Positions 1-5,108 of a stretch of 5,305 nucleotides of DNA are shown piece after piece. A program made the position numbers and the translations under genes. The stretch covers positions 1-5,305 of the forward strand of contig JAOUKW010000296.1 of assembly GCA_029882335.1 (NCBI GenBank). Reading direction: 5' to 3'. Each line of letters starts with the position of its first letter. The stretch's first letter is position 1. The stretch is from Candidatus Heimdallarchaeota archaeon (GTDB taxonomy: Archaea; Asgardarchaeota; Heimdallarchaeia; Heimdallarchaeales; Kariarchaeaceae). Below the pieces are notes generated by a model that was given only the letters and a program-made list of their open reading frames with translations, had not been told where the DNA came from and did not search any database.

Positions 1-44
1 AATTTTGCAATTACATCAACCTTACATTCACCATTCACAATACG

Positions 45-57
45 CGACTGTCAGTCG
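45..57. promoter_or_regulatory. Perfect 6-1-6 palindrome in repeat unit 1
   Basis: CGACTG-T-CAGTCG is a perfect inverted repeat with a single-base centre. It recurs unchanged at the same place in units 2 and 3. It is by far the most GC-rich spot of the repeat and resembles a binding site for a dimeric DNA-binding protein. No bound protein can be named. Confidence 0.5.
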
Positions 58-190
58 AATTATCAGTGATATTTTGATGAATAAAGAGAGAGAAGTACAC
101 CTTAAGAAATATTACAGGTTAACAGCTTCAATCCAAATAACAAATGAATTTTGCAATTACATCAACCTTACATTCACCATTCACAATACG

Positions 191-203
191 CGACTGTCAG
201 TCG
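191..203. promoter_or_regulatory. Perfect 6-1-6 palindrome in repeat unit 2
   Basis: Same CGACTG-T-CAGTCG palindrome, exactly 146 bases after the first. The flanks (ATACG before, AATTATCA after) are also conserved. Confidence 0.5.
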
Positions 204-336
204 AATTATCAGTGATATTTTGATGAATAAAGAGAGAGAAGTACATATTAAAAAATTTTAAAGTTTAACAGCCCCAACTCACATAACAAATGAATTTTAC
301 AATTACATCAACCGTACATTCACAATTCATAATACG

Positions 337-349
337 CGACTGTCAGTCG
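337..349. promoter_or_regulatory. Perfect 6-1-6 palindrome in repeat unit 3
   Basis: Same palindrome, again 146 bases on. It is unchanged although unit 3 has six differences from unit 1 elsewhere in its first 75 bases, including two within ten bases of the palindrome on each side. Confidence 0.5.
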
Positions 350-438
350 AATTATCATCGATATTTTGAAGAATAAAGAGAGAGAAGTACACCTTAAGAA
401 ATATAACAGGTTAACAGCTCCAATCCACACCACAAACG

Positions 439-491
439 AACATAGCAAGTACAACAGCCAAATATCACAAATAATACCTGCGCTACAGTCA
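439..491. repeat. Decayed partial fourth copy of the 146-bp repeat
   Basis: Directly after unit 3, and in register with it, the sequence keeps scattered matches to the start of the unit: GCAA at the place of GCAATTACATCAACC, then a TCAC/AATAC-like stretch, then GCGCTACAGTC where the intact units have GCGACTGTCAGTC. Roughly 60% of the first 28 bases match without gaps. The palindrome is broken in this copy. It probably marks the old right-hand edge of the array. Confidence 0.4.
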
Positions 492-513
492 ACCCTCATA
501 AACAAATATTTTC

Positions 514-565
514 AATTACTACAGACACTCTGATTGATTTTTTATTATTGTAGGCTGTAGTAATT
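514..565. repeat. 11-bp perfect inverted repeat, 30-base loop
   Basis: AATTACTACAG (514-524) and CTGTAGTAATT (555-565) are exact reverse complements around a T-rich 30-base centre. AATATT flanks both sides (505-510 and 572-577), giving a weaker extension. It lies between the repeat array and the promoter of the thioesterase gene. It could fold as an RNA or cruciform hairpin, be an operator pair, or be the remnant of a small inverted-repeat element. The rest of 492-699 shows no coding or RNA gene signal. Confidence 0.55.
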
Positions 566-699
566 ATTCCCAATATTAGTCCTGTATTTACTAGAACTCA
601 TGACATCCGATTTACTAATATTCATCAATTACTGAACTGAATATTCTTACATACTGATAATTCAATTAAAAGTAGCAAAACAAAATAGTAAATAAAATC

Positions 700-707
700 T
701 TATAATC
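700..707 (+). promoter_or_regulatory. Probable TATA box of the thioesterase gene
   Basis: TTATAATC starts 28 bases before the ATG at 728, close to the 29-base spacing of two stronger boxes in the window. An A-rich stretch precedes it. No Shine-Dalgarno sequence lies before the ATG, so the mRNA is probably leaderless or nearly so. Confidence 0.4.
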
Positions 708-727
708 TACATTATAACTTAAAGAAT

Positions 728-1153
728 ATGGATCAAGATCATTTCACAAAACTGGAAAATATGTATCATAAACACCCATTCAATGAATTTGTCAAAGCAA
801 AAATATCAATTGCACAAGGAGAAGCGAGGATATTGATAAACATAGAGGAAAAGTTCCATCATGCAGCAAATGCGGTTCACGGTGCACTATATTTCAAAGC
901 ACTTGATGATGTTACTTTTTTTGCAGTTAATTCACTGATTGAGGGTAATTTATTTGTTACATCCAATTTTAATTTGAATTTCCTGCGACCAATTGCACAG
1001 GGTACTATCACCGGTGTTGGAAAAGTCGTGTACAAGTCAAAAAATCAATGCATTGCAGAGGGTGTATTGTATAATGACGAAAACAAGGAAATTGCAAGAG
1101 GATCCGGTACATTTACTCGTAGTAGTCTTAGTTTTCCTTATCAAGATTCATAA
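728..1153 (+). CDS. PaaI-family hotdog-fold thioesterase
   Basis: The 141-residue product has the length and layout of the PaaI/YbgC-type hotdog-fold acyl-CoA thioesterases, small cytoplasmic enzymes that hydrolyse acyl- or aryl-CoA thioesters and usually act as dimers or tetramers. The diagnostic segment is at residues 44-69: HHAANAVHG, then a helix with the acidic pair D60-D61, then NS. D60 lines up with the catalytic aspartate that follows the HGG motif in PaaI. The third residue of that motif is Ala53 here, not Gly. Residues 78-92 (TSNFNLNFLRPIAQG) match the typical strand ending in NFLRP..G, and residues 109-129 (IAEG ... IARGSGTF) form the usual closing strands. The substrate cannot be told from sequence. 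The ATG at 728 fits the TATA spacing and gives a full-length domain. The gene stands alone and converges on the following minus-strand gene. Family assignment is firm; specificity is unknown. Confidence 0.88.
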   Translation: MDQDHFTKLENMYHKHPFNEFVKAKISIAQGEARILINIEEKFHHAANAVHGALYFKALDDVTFFAVNSLIEGNLFVTSNFNLNFLRPIAQGTITGVGKVVYKSKNQCIAEGVLYNDENKEIARGSGTFTRSSLSFPYQDS

Positions 1154-1157
1154 TTTC

Positions 1158-2039
1158 TTAAAAATAATAATTTTTGTCTAGATTTATATATGTGACACCA
1201 TCAGCAGAAGTTATATCATATTCAGAGTAATACTCAGCATTAAATCCGGAGCGAAACAAAATAAAATCGTTTAGATAATCGGTTGATTCAATATTTAATT
1301 CTGGAAAGCTATCTAATAATATTTGATAAAATTTAGTTGTATTGCTTAACAAATAAAATAGGTGATTGTAAGCAGCATTGTGATATTTTAAGGGAAGTAG
1401 AGGTATAATGGTATTAGTTTCAGTCATGCATACAGGATAGAATTGACGATTTATCTGTAAATGTTCTGTTTTATCACTTGTTAATGAATCCAATTGTAAT
1501 CCATCAGCAAGTTTTCGACGAAATTCTCCATACATTAAGTTAATTGGAATTTTACCCAATAAATGTGTGGTACCAATAACAGAAATATTGATACATTCCT
1601 TGTTGTTTGCAGATTTTTCATCTGAATTATTTTCTTCCTTCTGTTTGTCGTCACCAATTGTGTTTTCATCATTTTTCTTAATAATTCGAAATTGTTGCGA
1701 CCATATTACATCTGGTTTTGTATATATTTTTTTGTTTTCTCCCTGAATATACACGGCTAATGGCTTTCTAATTAGAAATGCAATAATTACTAGTAATAAT
1801 ATCCAAATAAAATATATGTAATTACTTGACATTAACACAATAGCATAGTCAATAACCATCAACAATATCAAAATTGAATAGGTCAACAAATACAACCGTT
1901 TTGGACGAAATATACGAAATGCAGAGGTGATCAGCGAGATTTCAAATTCATTATCTGACTTTTTCGTCAATCGGGCACTATATTCTCTGGGGATCATTTC
2001 ATGAAAGATGTAAACATCGTCATTTGACATTTGTTCCAC
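1158..2039 (-). CDS. Two-helix membrane protein of unknown function
   Basis: This 293-residue product belongs to no family I recognise. It has a cytoplasmic-looking N-terminus (1-47) with the basic patch RIFRPKR just before the membrane. Two close hydrophobic helices follow at about 49-71 and 74-90, then a short RK stop. A mixed segment (about 95-121) precedes a highly charged, probably disordered linker (about 122-148, rich in D, E, K, N). The rest is a globular C-terminal part of about 145 residues ending KNYYF. The positive charges next to the helices suggest both ends face the cytoplasm. The first possible start is GTG at 2039; an in-frame ATG lies three codons later (2030). A TTTTAAAA box at 2063-2070 lies 31 bases from the GTG and 40 from the ATG, so both starts are possible. 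The closest upstream in-frame stop is near 2120, with no other start codon between. The stop is four bases from that of the convergent thioesterase gene. Confidence 0.8.
   Translation of the reverse strand: MEQMSNDDVYIFHEMIPREYSARLTKKSDNEFEISLITSAFRIFRPKRLYLLTYSILILLMVIDYAIVLMSSNYIYFIWILLLVIIAFLIRKPLAVYIQGENKKIYTKPDVIWSQQFRIIKKNDENTIGDDKQKEENNSDEKSANNKECINISVIGTTHLLGKIPINLMYGEFRRKLADGLQLDSLTSDKTEHLQINRQFYPVCMTETNTIIPLLPLKYHNAAYNHLFYLLSNTTKFYQILLDSFPELNIESTDYLNDFILFRSGFNAEYYSEYDITSADGVTYINLDKNYYF
1171..1175 (+). terminator. Possible short U-tract terminator
   Basis: TTTTT follows an A-rich stretch 18 bases after the thioesterase stop codon. It could serve as an archaeal U-tract terminator, but it lies inside the 3' end of the opposing gene. 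The tract is short and the call is weak. Confidence 0.25.
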
Positions 2040-2062
2040 TGAGCTCTGCTTAATTTTGAAGA

Positions 2063-2070
2063 TTTTAAAA
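2063..2070 (-). promoter_or_regulatory. Candidate TATA box of the minus-strand membrane protein gene
   Basis: TTTTAAAA on the minus strand begins 31 bases upstream of the GTG start at 2039, close to the spacing of the other boxes in the window. It would give a leaderless GTG-start mRNA or an ATG-start mRNA with a leader of about 10 bases. The motif is plausible but common in sequence this AT-rich. Confidence 0.35.
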
Positions 2071-2246
2071 CATTTGATCCCTATGCTTGGATATTTCTTA
2101 ATATAAAGCGTATTTTCAATTAATTATCAATAATATTGGGATTATCTCTTTATTGTATATAATAATTGGTGTTCCTTTTGAACAGTATCATTTCTTTTTA
2201 GAATTTTATTTTTTTCAATTGGATTCAATCTGATATACATTAGAAT

Positions 2247-2771
2247 ATGATACAACCAACCTATATTGTGGTGGAGATAGATGGTGATATCCTAAATATG
2301 GTAGTAAAACTAATTTTTCATTACAGAGAATAATTGGAATTACAGAGAATAATTGGAGCCAGGATTACCAAGTTTAATTATTGTACAGCATTAAGATTTC
2401 AGATTATGGAGTTTACACCTCGTATTCGACTTCATTCGAATATAAAACTTGAGATCAGAGAAATATTTGGAGAAATGCAGTTAAAAAAGCCTGAAATTAA
2501 TAAAAATGAAAATATGAAATACAAATTCTTCATTCCAAATAGGAGAGAATAATTATATCAATAATGTAGATAGAGTGCATTTGAAAGGAGAATCTTATGA
2601 TTTCTCAGAAATAATTAATACTATACAAAACATAAAACAAATCTACAAATTAGAATATTGTCACGTGGTCAATCTACTACCACAAAATTGGAAATTTTTT
2701 TAGTAAATTCACCGTTTCCTCTTTATTTGTATATATTCGATAAAATTAATAGATTATCAAATTTAAAATAA
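2247..2771 (+). pseudogene. Probable decayed protein-coding gene, unidentified
   Basis: No intact gene is present, but open stretches join up in a way that suggests one broken gene. From the ATG at 2247, 28 codons (beginning MIQPTYIVVEIDGD) run to a TAA at 2331. The same frame then stays open for 72 codons to 2552. In the +1 frame an open run of 61 codons (2518-2700, containing VHLKGESYDFSEIINTI) overlaps that end and stops at a TAG directly after a run of seven T. One more T would lead into 22 further codons (VNSPFPLYLYIFDKINRLSN) ending at 2769-2771. Runs this long are unusual when chance stops should appear about every 12 codons. The product resembles no family I know. Alternatives are chance open frames in AT-rich DNA, or assembly errors at the T run. 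The TTG at 2334 and the in-frame ATG at 2406 could start a short protein, but neither has a promoter or ribosome binding site. Confidence 0.33.
2321..2357. repeat. 19-bp tandem duplication
   Basis: TTACAGAGAATAATTGGAA at 2321-2339 is followed at once by the same sequence to 2357 (18 of 19 bases repeated). It spans the in-frame TAA that breaks the decayed gene. A 19-base insertion also changes the reading frame, so it fits a slippage event in DNA no longer under coding constraint. Confidence 0.85.
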
Positions 2772-2820
2772 CTAAAATCAAGTTAAAACAGTAGCAATCT
2801 AAAATCCCATAGAATATAAT

Positions 2821-2828
2821 TTTATATA
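2821..2828 (+). promoter_or_regulatory. TATA box of the membrane-protein operon
   Basis: TTTATATA, a textbook archaeal TATA box, starts 29 bases before the ATG at 2850. Transcription would then begin at or next to the ATG, so the first gene of the operon is probably translated from a leaderless mRNA. No Shine-Dalgarno sequence precedes this ATG. Between 2772 and 2820 nothing else stands out. Confidence 0.6.
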
Positions 2829-2849
2829 TCGCAAAAGAATACGCACATT

Positions 2850-3389
2850 ATGTCTGTATTGACACTAACCCGTAATAAATACCCAGATGTTAAAAAAATA
2901 CTTAAATCAGGGTTCGCATTGCTTATCATGCTCCAATTATTGTCTATAAATCTAATTCAGGCAAGCAATCATGAGTGGGAAGAGTTAAACTTTACTATAA
3001 ATACGACTGGTGATAAACTGGTTACTATTTTTGATGATGATCCTACATACCTTAGTGTAGAAATTAAATTTGAAGCAGGAGAAGAGATGGTAGGTAGCAC
3101 ACTTGTGGTAACCTATATAGATCTATCAACAGGAGATGAAGTTGAGGAGACTGAGTTTTTCATTGGAAGTGAATCAACCTACACATTTGATTTTCCAGTT
3201 AAGGTTACAAAATTAGTATATGACCTTGGTTATGTTACTAGCTATGATTTTGGTACATACAACATCAAGTATCGAATCGAGAAAAGGGCAGCTGCCATTA
3301 CTTTGGTAGATATATTATGGATAATTGCATTTCCTATGCTTATCACATTATTATCATTTAGAGGTGAAATGAAAAAATGGAAGGCTTGA
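2850..3389 (+). CDS. Secreted-type single-anchor surface protein, unknown family
   Basis: The 179-residue product looks like a type I membrane protein. Residues 1-20 are a long basic n-region, 21-37 a hydrophobic segment, and a signal peptidase site could lie after Ala38 (IQA). Residues 40-145 form an acidic outer domain with alternating hydrophobic residues typical of beta strands, suggesting a small beta-sandwich. It carries two N-glycosylation sequons near its start (N47-F-T and N51-T-T). Residues 149-169 form a C-terminal membrane helix, and the last nine residues (RGEMKKWKA) are a basic cytoplasmic tail. I recognise no family. The ATG fits the TATA box exactly. The last 13 bases overlap the next gene, so the two are co-transcribed and probably translationally coupled, which hints that the proteins work together at the membrane. 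Confidence 0.82.
   Translation: MSVLTLTRNKYPDVKKILKSGFALLIMLQLLSINLIQASNHEWEELNFTINTTGDKLVTIFDDDPTYLSVEIKFEAGEEMVGSTLVVTYIDLSTGDEVEETEFFIGSESTYTFDFPVKVTKLVYDLGYVTSYDFGTYNIKYRIEKRAAAITLVDILWIIAFPMLITLLSFRGEMKKWKA
3361..3367 (+). promoter_or_regulatory. Shine-Dalgarno sequence for the second operon gene
   Basis: GAGGTGA ends nine bases before the ATG at 3377 and lies within the last codons of the preceding gene. It matches the anti-Shine-Dalgarno end of archaeal 16S rRNA and decides the start of the second gene. The nearer ATG at 3369 is out of frame with it. Confidence 0.6.
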
Positions 3390-3988
3390 ATCAATCAAAT
3401 CTGATCTATCACATACAAGGTCCAACACCTAATCAAAGAAGGTTCCATATGATATTTATTTTCCTATTTTATCTTTTCATGCTTAGCATGTCCAGTTATT
3501 TTTACTTTTTGAAAAAATTTGGATTTTCTATGTATTTATCAATGACTCAACAAGCAATCTATCCAATAATTATCCCCGACAATCCATTATTACAAATTAT
3601 TTCTTGGTTATTATACTTACTAGTAATATTTCCTCCTTTATACTATATTTCTCTTGCAAAGCCAACCAATTTTTATAATTACAATGGACAGTTAGTAATT
3701 GAAAAAGTTCGAGGTAAAAAGACACAACATAAGACAATTGATACTAAAATGATTGATTATTTACATGTAGAGGATAAAATTTCTGTACATACTTATAGAA
3801 CAGGATCTACATCCAGTGGTGGTGGATATGGAACAAGTGTAAGTAAAACGACTCACCTAGTTGCAGTCATGCAACTTGATGAATTCAAAACACATTCATC
3901 CATAAAATTATATATGGACAGTGATCCAACCAAAGTAAAACAATTAGCCAAGATATTAGCAGATACTTTTAGATTACCAATTCAATAA
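3377..3988 (+). CDS. Two-helix membrane protein with cytoplasmic beta-rich domain
   Basis: The 203-residue product has a short N-terminus (1-22), a membrane helix at about 24-45, an outer loop of about 25 residues with several prolines (IYPIIIPDNP), and a second helix at about 72-92. A soluble C-terminal domain of about 110 residues follows. That domain alternates short strands (QLVIEKVRG, IDYLHVEDKISVHTY, LVAVMQLDEF, SIKLYMDS), has a glycine/serine-rich loop at about 142-157, and ends in a helix VKQLAKILADTFRLPIQ. Two helices followed by strands and a closing helix resemble membrane-anchored PH-like domains of bacteria and archaea, where the last helix often ends in a leucine-proline stretch. 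This is a fold-level guess, not a family assignment. The gene overlaps the preceding surface-protein gene by 13 bases and has its own Shine-Dalgarno sequence, so the two form an operon. Confidence 0.82.
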   Translation: MEGLNQSNLIYHIQGPTPNQRRFHMIFIFLFYLFMLSMSSYFYFLKKFGFSMYLSMTQQAIYPIIIPDNPLLQIISWLLYLLVIFPPLYYISLAKPTNFYNYNGQLVIEKVRGKKTQHKTIDTKMIDYLHVEDKISVHTYRTGSTSSGGGYGTSVSKTTHLVAVMQLDEFKTHSSIKLYMDSDPTKVKQLAKILADTFRLPIQ

Positions 3989-4037
3989 TAATACAACACA
4001 ATGCAAATCTAGTCGACTCAATTATTCTTGCAGACAA

Positions 4038-4051
4038 TATTTTTACTTTTT
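4038..4051 (+). terminator. Probable U-rich terminator of the membrane-protein operon
   Basis: ATATTTTTACTTTTT lies about 50 bases after the last stop codon of the operon, with two runs of five T. This is the form of intrinsic archaeal terminators, which need U-tracts but no hairpin. No competing T-rich site lies closer to the gene. Confidence 0.4.
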
Positions 4052-4225
4052 AGAGACAAATTGAAATGTTTTAATCAATATTAGTCTGAAATTACAACAA
4101 CAAGGGAATTAAATAATGCAGAAACAGATTCATTTTTCAGATTTAATAAAAAGATTCAATATTTTGTGTGAAGAATTTTTCTTCATCAGTGCTTGACAAT
4201 AAATTCAACTTTGTTGATGACATCA

Positions 4226-4341
4226 TATGAATCATAGTAGATCATAAAGCACATATGAATCTTTTCCATTGCTTCCCATATGAATCATAAAGCACATATG
4301 AATCTTTTCCATTGCTTCACAAATGAATCATATGAATCATT
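4226..4341. promoter_or_regulatory. Cluster of TATGAATCATA palindromes, possible operator array
   Basis: ATGA-A-TCAT, a perfect inverted repeat with one central base, occurs at 4227-4235, 4280-4288, 4323-4331 and 4332-4340. At 4226-4236 and 4279-4289 it extends to TATGA-A-TCATA. Repeated dyad sites like these suggest a site for a dimeric DNA-binding protein. The cluster is about 370 bases from the nearest downstream start and 240 from the upstream stop, so it need not control either gene. Confidence 0.4.
4241..4326. repeat. Two 43-bp tandem repeats
   Basis: Units at 4241-4283 and 4284-4326 both start ATCATAAAGCACATATGAAT and continue CTTTTCCATTGCTTC. They differ at only two bases, both in the last eight. 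Fragments of the unit flank the pair (CATATGAATCAT at 4224 and 4329). CATATGAATC occurs five times between 4224 and 4338, starting at 4224, 4252, 4277, 4295 and 4329. Confidence 0.92.
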
Positions 4342-4373
4342 AAAGTTGCAAAACCTATGAATGGCCAATAGTA

Positions 4374-4448
4374 AAAATTTGTATAATATATTCAATGTTA
4401 GATTTCATTCCTTACAAATGTAACATTTATCTATTTGATACAAATTTT
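4374..4448. repeat. 11-bp inverted repeat enclosing a palindrome
   Basis: AAAATTTGTAT (4374-4384) and ATACAAATTTT (4438-4448) are exact reverse complements 53 bases apart. Between them is the perfect palindrome AAATGT-A-ACATTT (4416-4428). All arms are AT-rich, so chance is a real possibility. It could also be a folded RNA or a relic of a tiny mobile element. Confidence 0.4.
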
Positions 4449-4683
4449 ACCCCGCAATGATTGTTTTTCAGACATAATAATGAAGTTTCTTGAATACTTA
4501 CCATATCACAATACCTCATAACGACATTAAATCCAAGTACAATAAATTTAATGAGGAAACGAGATTATCCTTAATAGATCTTTCTAAAAAAATATTACAG
4601 AATTGTTTTCTAATAAATTATATTACATAAAAAGAAGCAAAATTATTTAATATATTTTTTAATAAAAGCAATATTTATTTAAC

Positions 4684-4691
4684 TTTGATAT
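4684..4691 (+). promoter_or_regulatory. Weak TATA-like box of the PPOX gene
   Basis: TTTGATAT starts 27 bases before the ATG at 4711, near the spacing of the other promoters. A second candidate, ATTTATTTAA at 4673-4682, would give a leader of several bases. No Shine-Dalgarno sequence is present. Confidence 0.25.
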
Positions 4692-4710
4692 TTAGAAAAA
4701 ATGAAGAAAT

Positions 4711-5079
4711 ATGTCCAAAGGAAAGTTTTCAGAATACAAAGACCTCGGTATTATCAGTCTTACGACATTTTACAAAAGTGGAAAAGCAGTCGCGACACCT
4801 GTCGATTACAGGAAATATGATGATAATACATTATATGTGAGTACTGCAAAAAATTCCTACAAAATAAAAAGGATAAAAGCAAATCCAAAGGCAACAATTG
4901 CCCCTTGTACTATGAGTGGGAAACTAAAAGGAGAAATTATTGACGTTACTGTTAGAATATTGAATGAAAATGAGGAGGAAAAGGGTAAAGAGATGGTTGC
5001 CCCAATTTATAAAAAATTAATTAATCGAATTATTTTATTGTTCAAAAAAGGACCCCGTCATTATTTAGAAATCACTTGA
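4711..5079 (+). CDS. PPOX-class split-barrel protein, probable F420-dependent oxidoreductase
   Basis: The 122-residue product matches the PPOX (pyridoxamine 5'-phosphate oxidase-like) class F420-dependent group, small cytoplasmic split-beta-barrel proteins that dimerise and bind F420, FMN or a related cofactor. Seen in order: the first strand and turn IISLTTFYKSGKAVATPVDY (residues 14-33), where the family has LTTFR.dG.pv.TPVwf; the strand TLYVSTAKNSYKIKRIKANP (40-59), where the family has LYV.T...S.KvkRir.nP; then ATIAPCTMSGKLKG (61-74), the typical V.vAPCd..G...G motif. K51, K53 and R54 lie where this group contacts cofactor phosphates. At 122 residues it is nearly full length. The usual W after TPV is Asp32-Tyr33 here. 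Cofactor and substrate are inferred from the family only. The ATG at 4711 puts the domain at the normal distance from the N-terminus; the ATG at 4701 is out of frame. Confidence 0.85.
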   Translation: MSKGKFSEYKDLGIISLTTFYKSGKAVATPVDYRKYDDNTLYVSTAKNSYKIKRIKANPKATIAPCTMSGKLKGEIIDVTVRILNENEEEKGKEMVAPIYKKLINRIILLFKKGPRHYLEIT

Positions 5080-5108
5080 ATAAATGAATGAACAATAAAT
5101 GAACAATG

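Larger units (their letters stand above)
1..438. repeat. Tandem array of three 146-bp repeats (non-coding)
   Basis: Three head-to-tail units lie at 1-146, 147-292 and 293-438, each exactly 146 bases with no gaps. Units 1 and 2 are identical over their first 99 bases and differ at about 11 positions in the last 47. Unit 3 differs from unit 1 at about 13 positions, so identity is about 91-92%. Each unit has a G-poor stretch rich in CA/TTAC (including tandem CATTCAC in units 1 and 2), then a palindrome, then AAAGAGAGAGAAGTACA, then a GTTAACAGC-type tail. The period is not a multiple of three and open frames through the array change with each unit, so it is not a repeat protein. Unit 1 begins at the window edge, so the array may continue to the left. 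Possible roles are an origin- or centromere-like element, a regulator-binding array or a satellite; none can be chosen from sequence alone. Confidence 0.93.
3989..4710. other. Long intergenic region with short inverted repeats
   Basis: About 720 bases hold no convincing gene. No tRNA cloverleaf or T-arm motif is seen on either strand. Besides the repeat cluster at 4221-4341, it contains several small perfect inverted repeats: TGAAGAA-TTT-TTCTTCA (4169-4185), TCAAC-TTT-GTTGA (4205-4217), GATG-A-CATC (4216-4224) and AAATGT-A-ACATTT (4416-4428). Very short frames exist, such as 26 codons from the ATG at 4116, but nothing supports their use. The stretch 4450-4670 is plain AT-rich sequence in which I see nothing. 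Confidence 0.6.

Noticed and set aside
5..223. A 72-codon open frame inside the repeat array on the plus strand
   Set aside because: The repeat period (146) is not divisible by three, so the same sequence is read in different frames in successive units. There is no promoter, ribosome site or protein-like composition.
1..438. CRISPR array
   Set aside because: The units are contiguous and 146 bases long, without short repeats separated by unique spacers, and no cas gene is visible.
1..438. Repeat length equal to the DNA wrapped in a eukaryotic nucleosome core
   Set aside because: The match in number is striking, but archaeal histone complexes wrap variable lengths in steps of about 30 bases and nothing in the sequence ties the unit to histones. 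Treated as coincidence.
320..505. A 61-codon hydrophobic open frame on the minus strand across unit 3 and its flank
   Set aside because: It lies mostly in repeat sequence. Its hydrophobicity comes from the complement of A-rich DNA, and no start signals are present.
993..1181. A 62-codon frame overlapping the thioesterase gene
   Set aside because: It is a shadow frame of a gene with clear family motifs.
2102..2233. A 44-codon open stretch upstream of the decayed gene in another frame
   Set aside because: No start codon of the usual type with signals, ends in TGA, and the continuing frame is broken at 17 to 29 codon intervals, close to chance for this composition.
2586..2611. AGGAG followed by an ATG at 2597, like a ribosome site and start
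   Set aside because: The frame ends after five codons.
4116..4196. A 26-codon frame starting MQKQIHFSDLIKRF
   Set aside because: Too short to separate from chance, no TATA box at the usual spacing and no Shine-Dalgarno sequence. It also runs through a hairpin at 4169-4185.
4226..4341. Similarity of TGAATCA to the eukaryotic AP-1 site
   Set aside because: A short chance likeness; the context is archaeal and bZIP factors are not expected.
3989..4710. tRNA or other standard RNA gene in the long intergenic region
   Set aside because: No T-arm motif, CCA end or cloverleaf-like stems were found on either strand, and the region is too AT-rich for typical archaeal structured RNAs.
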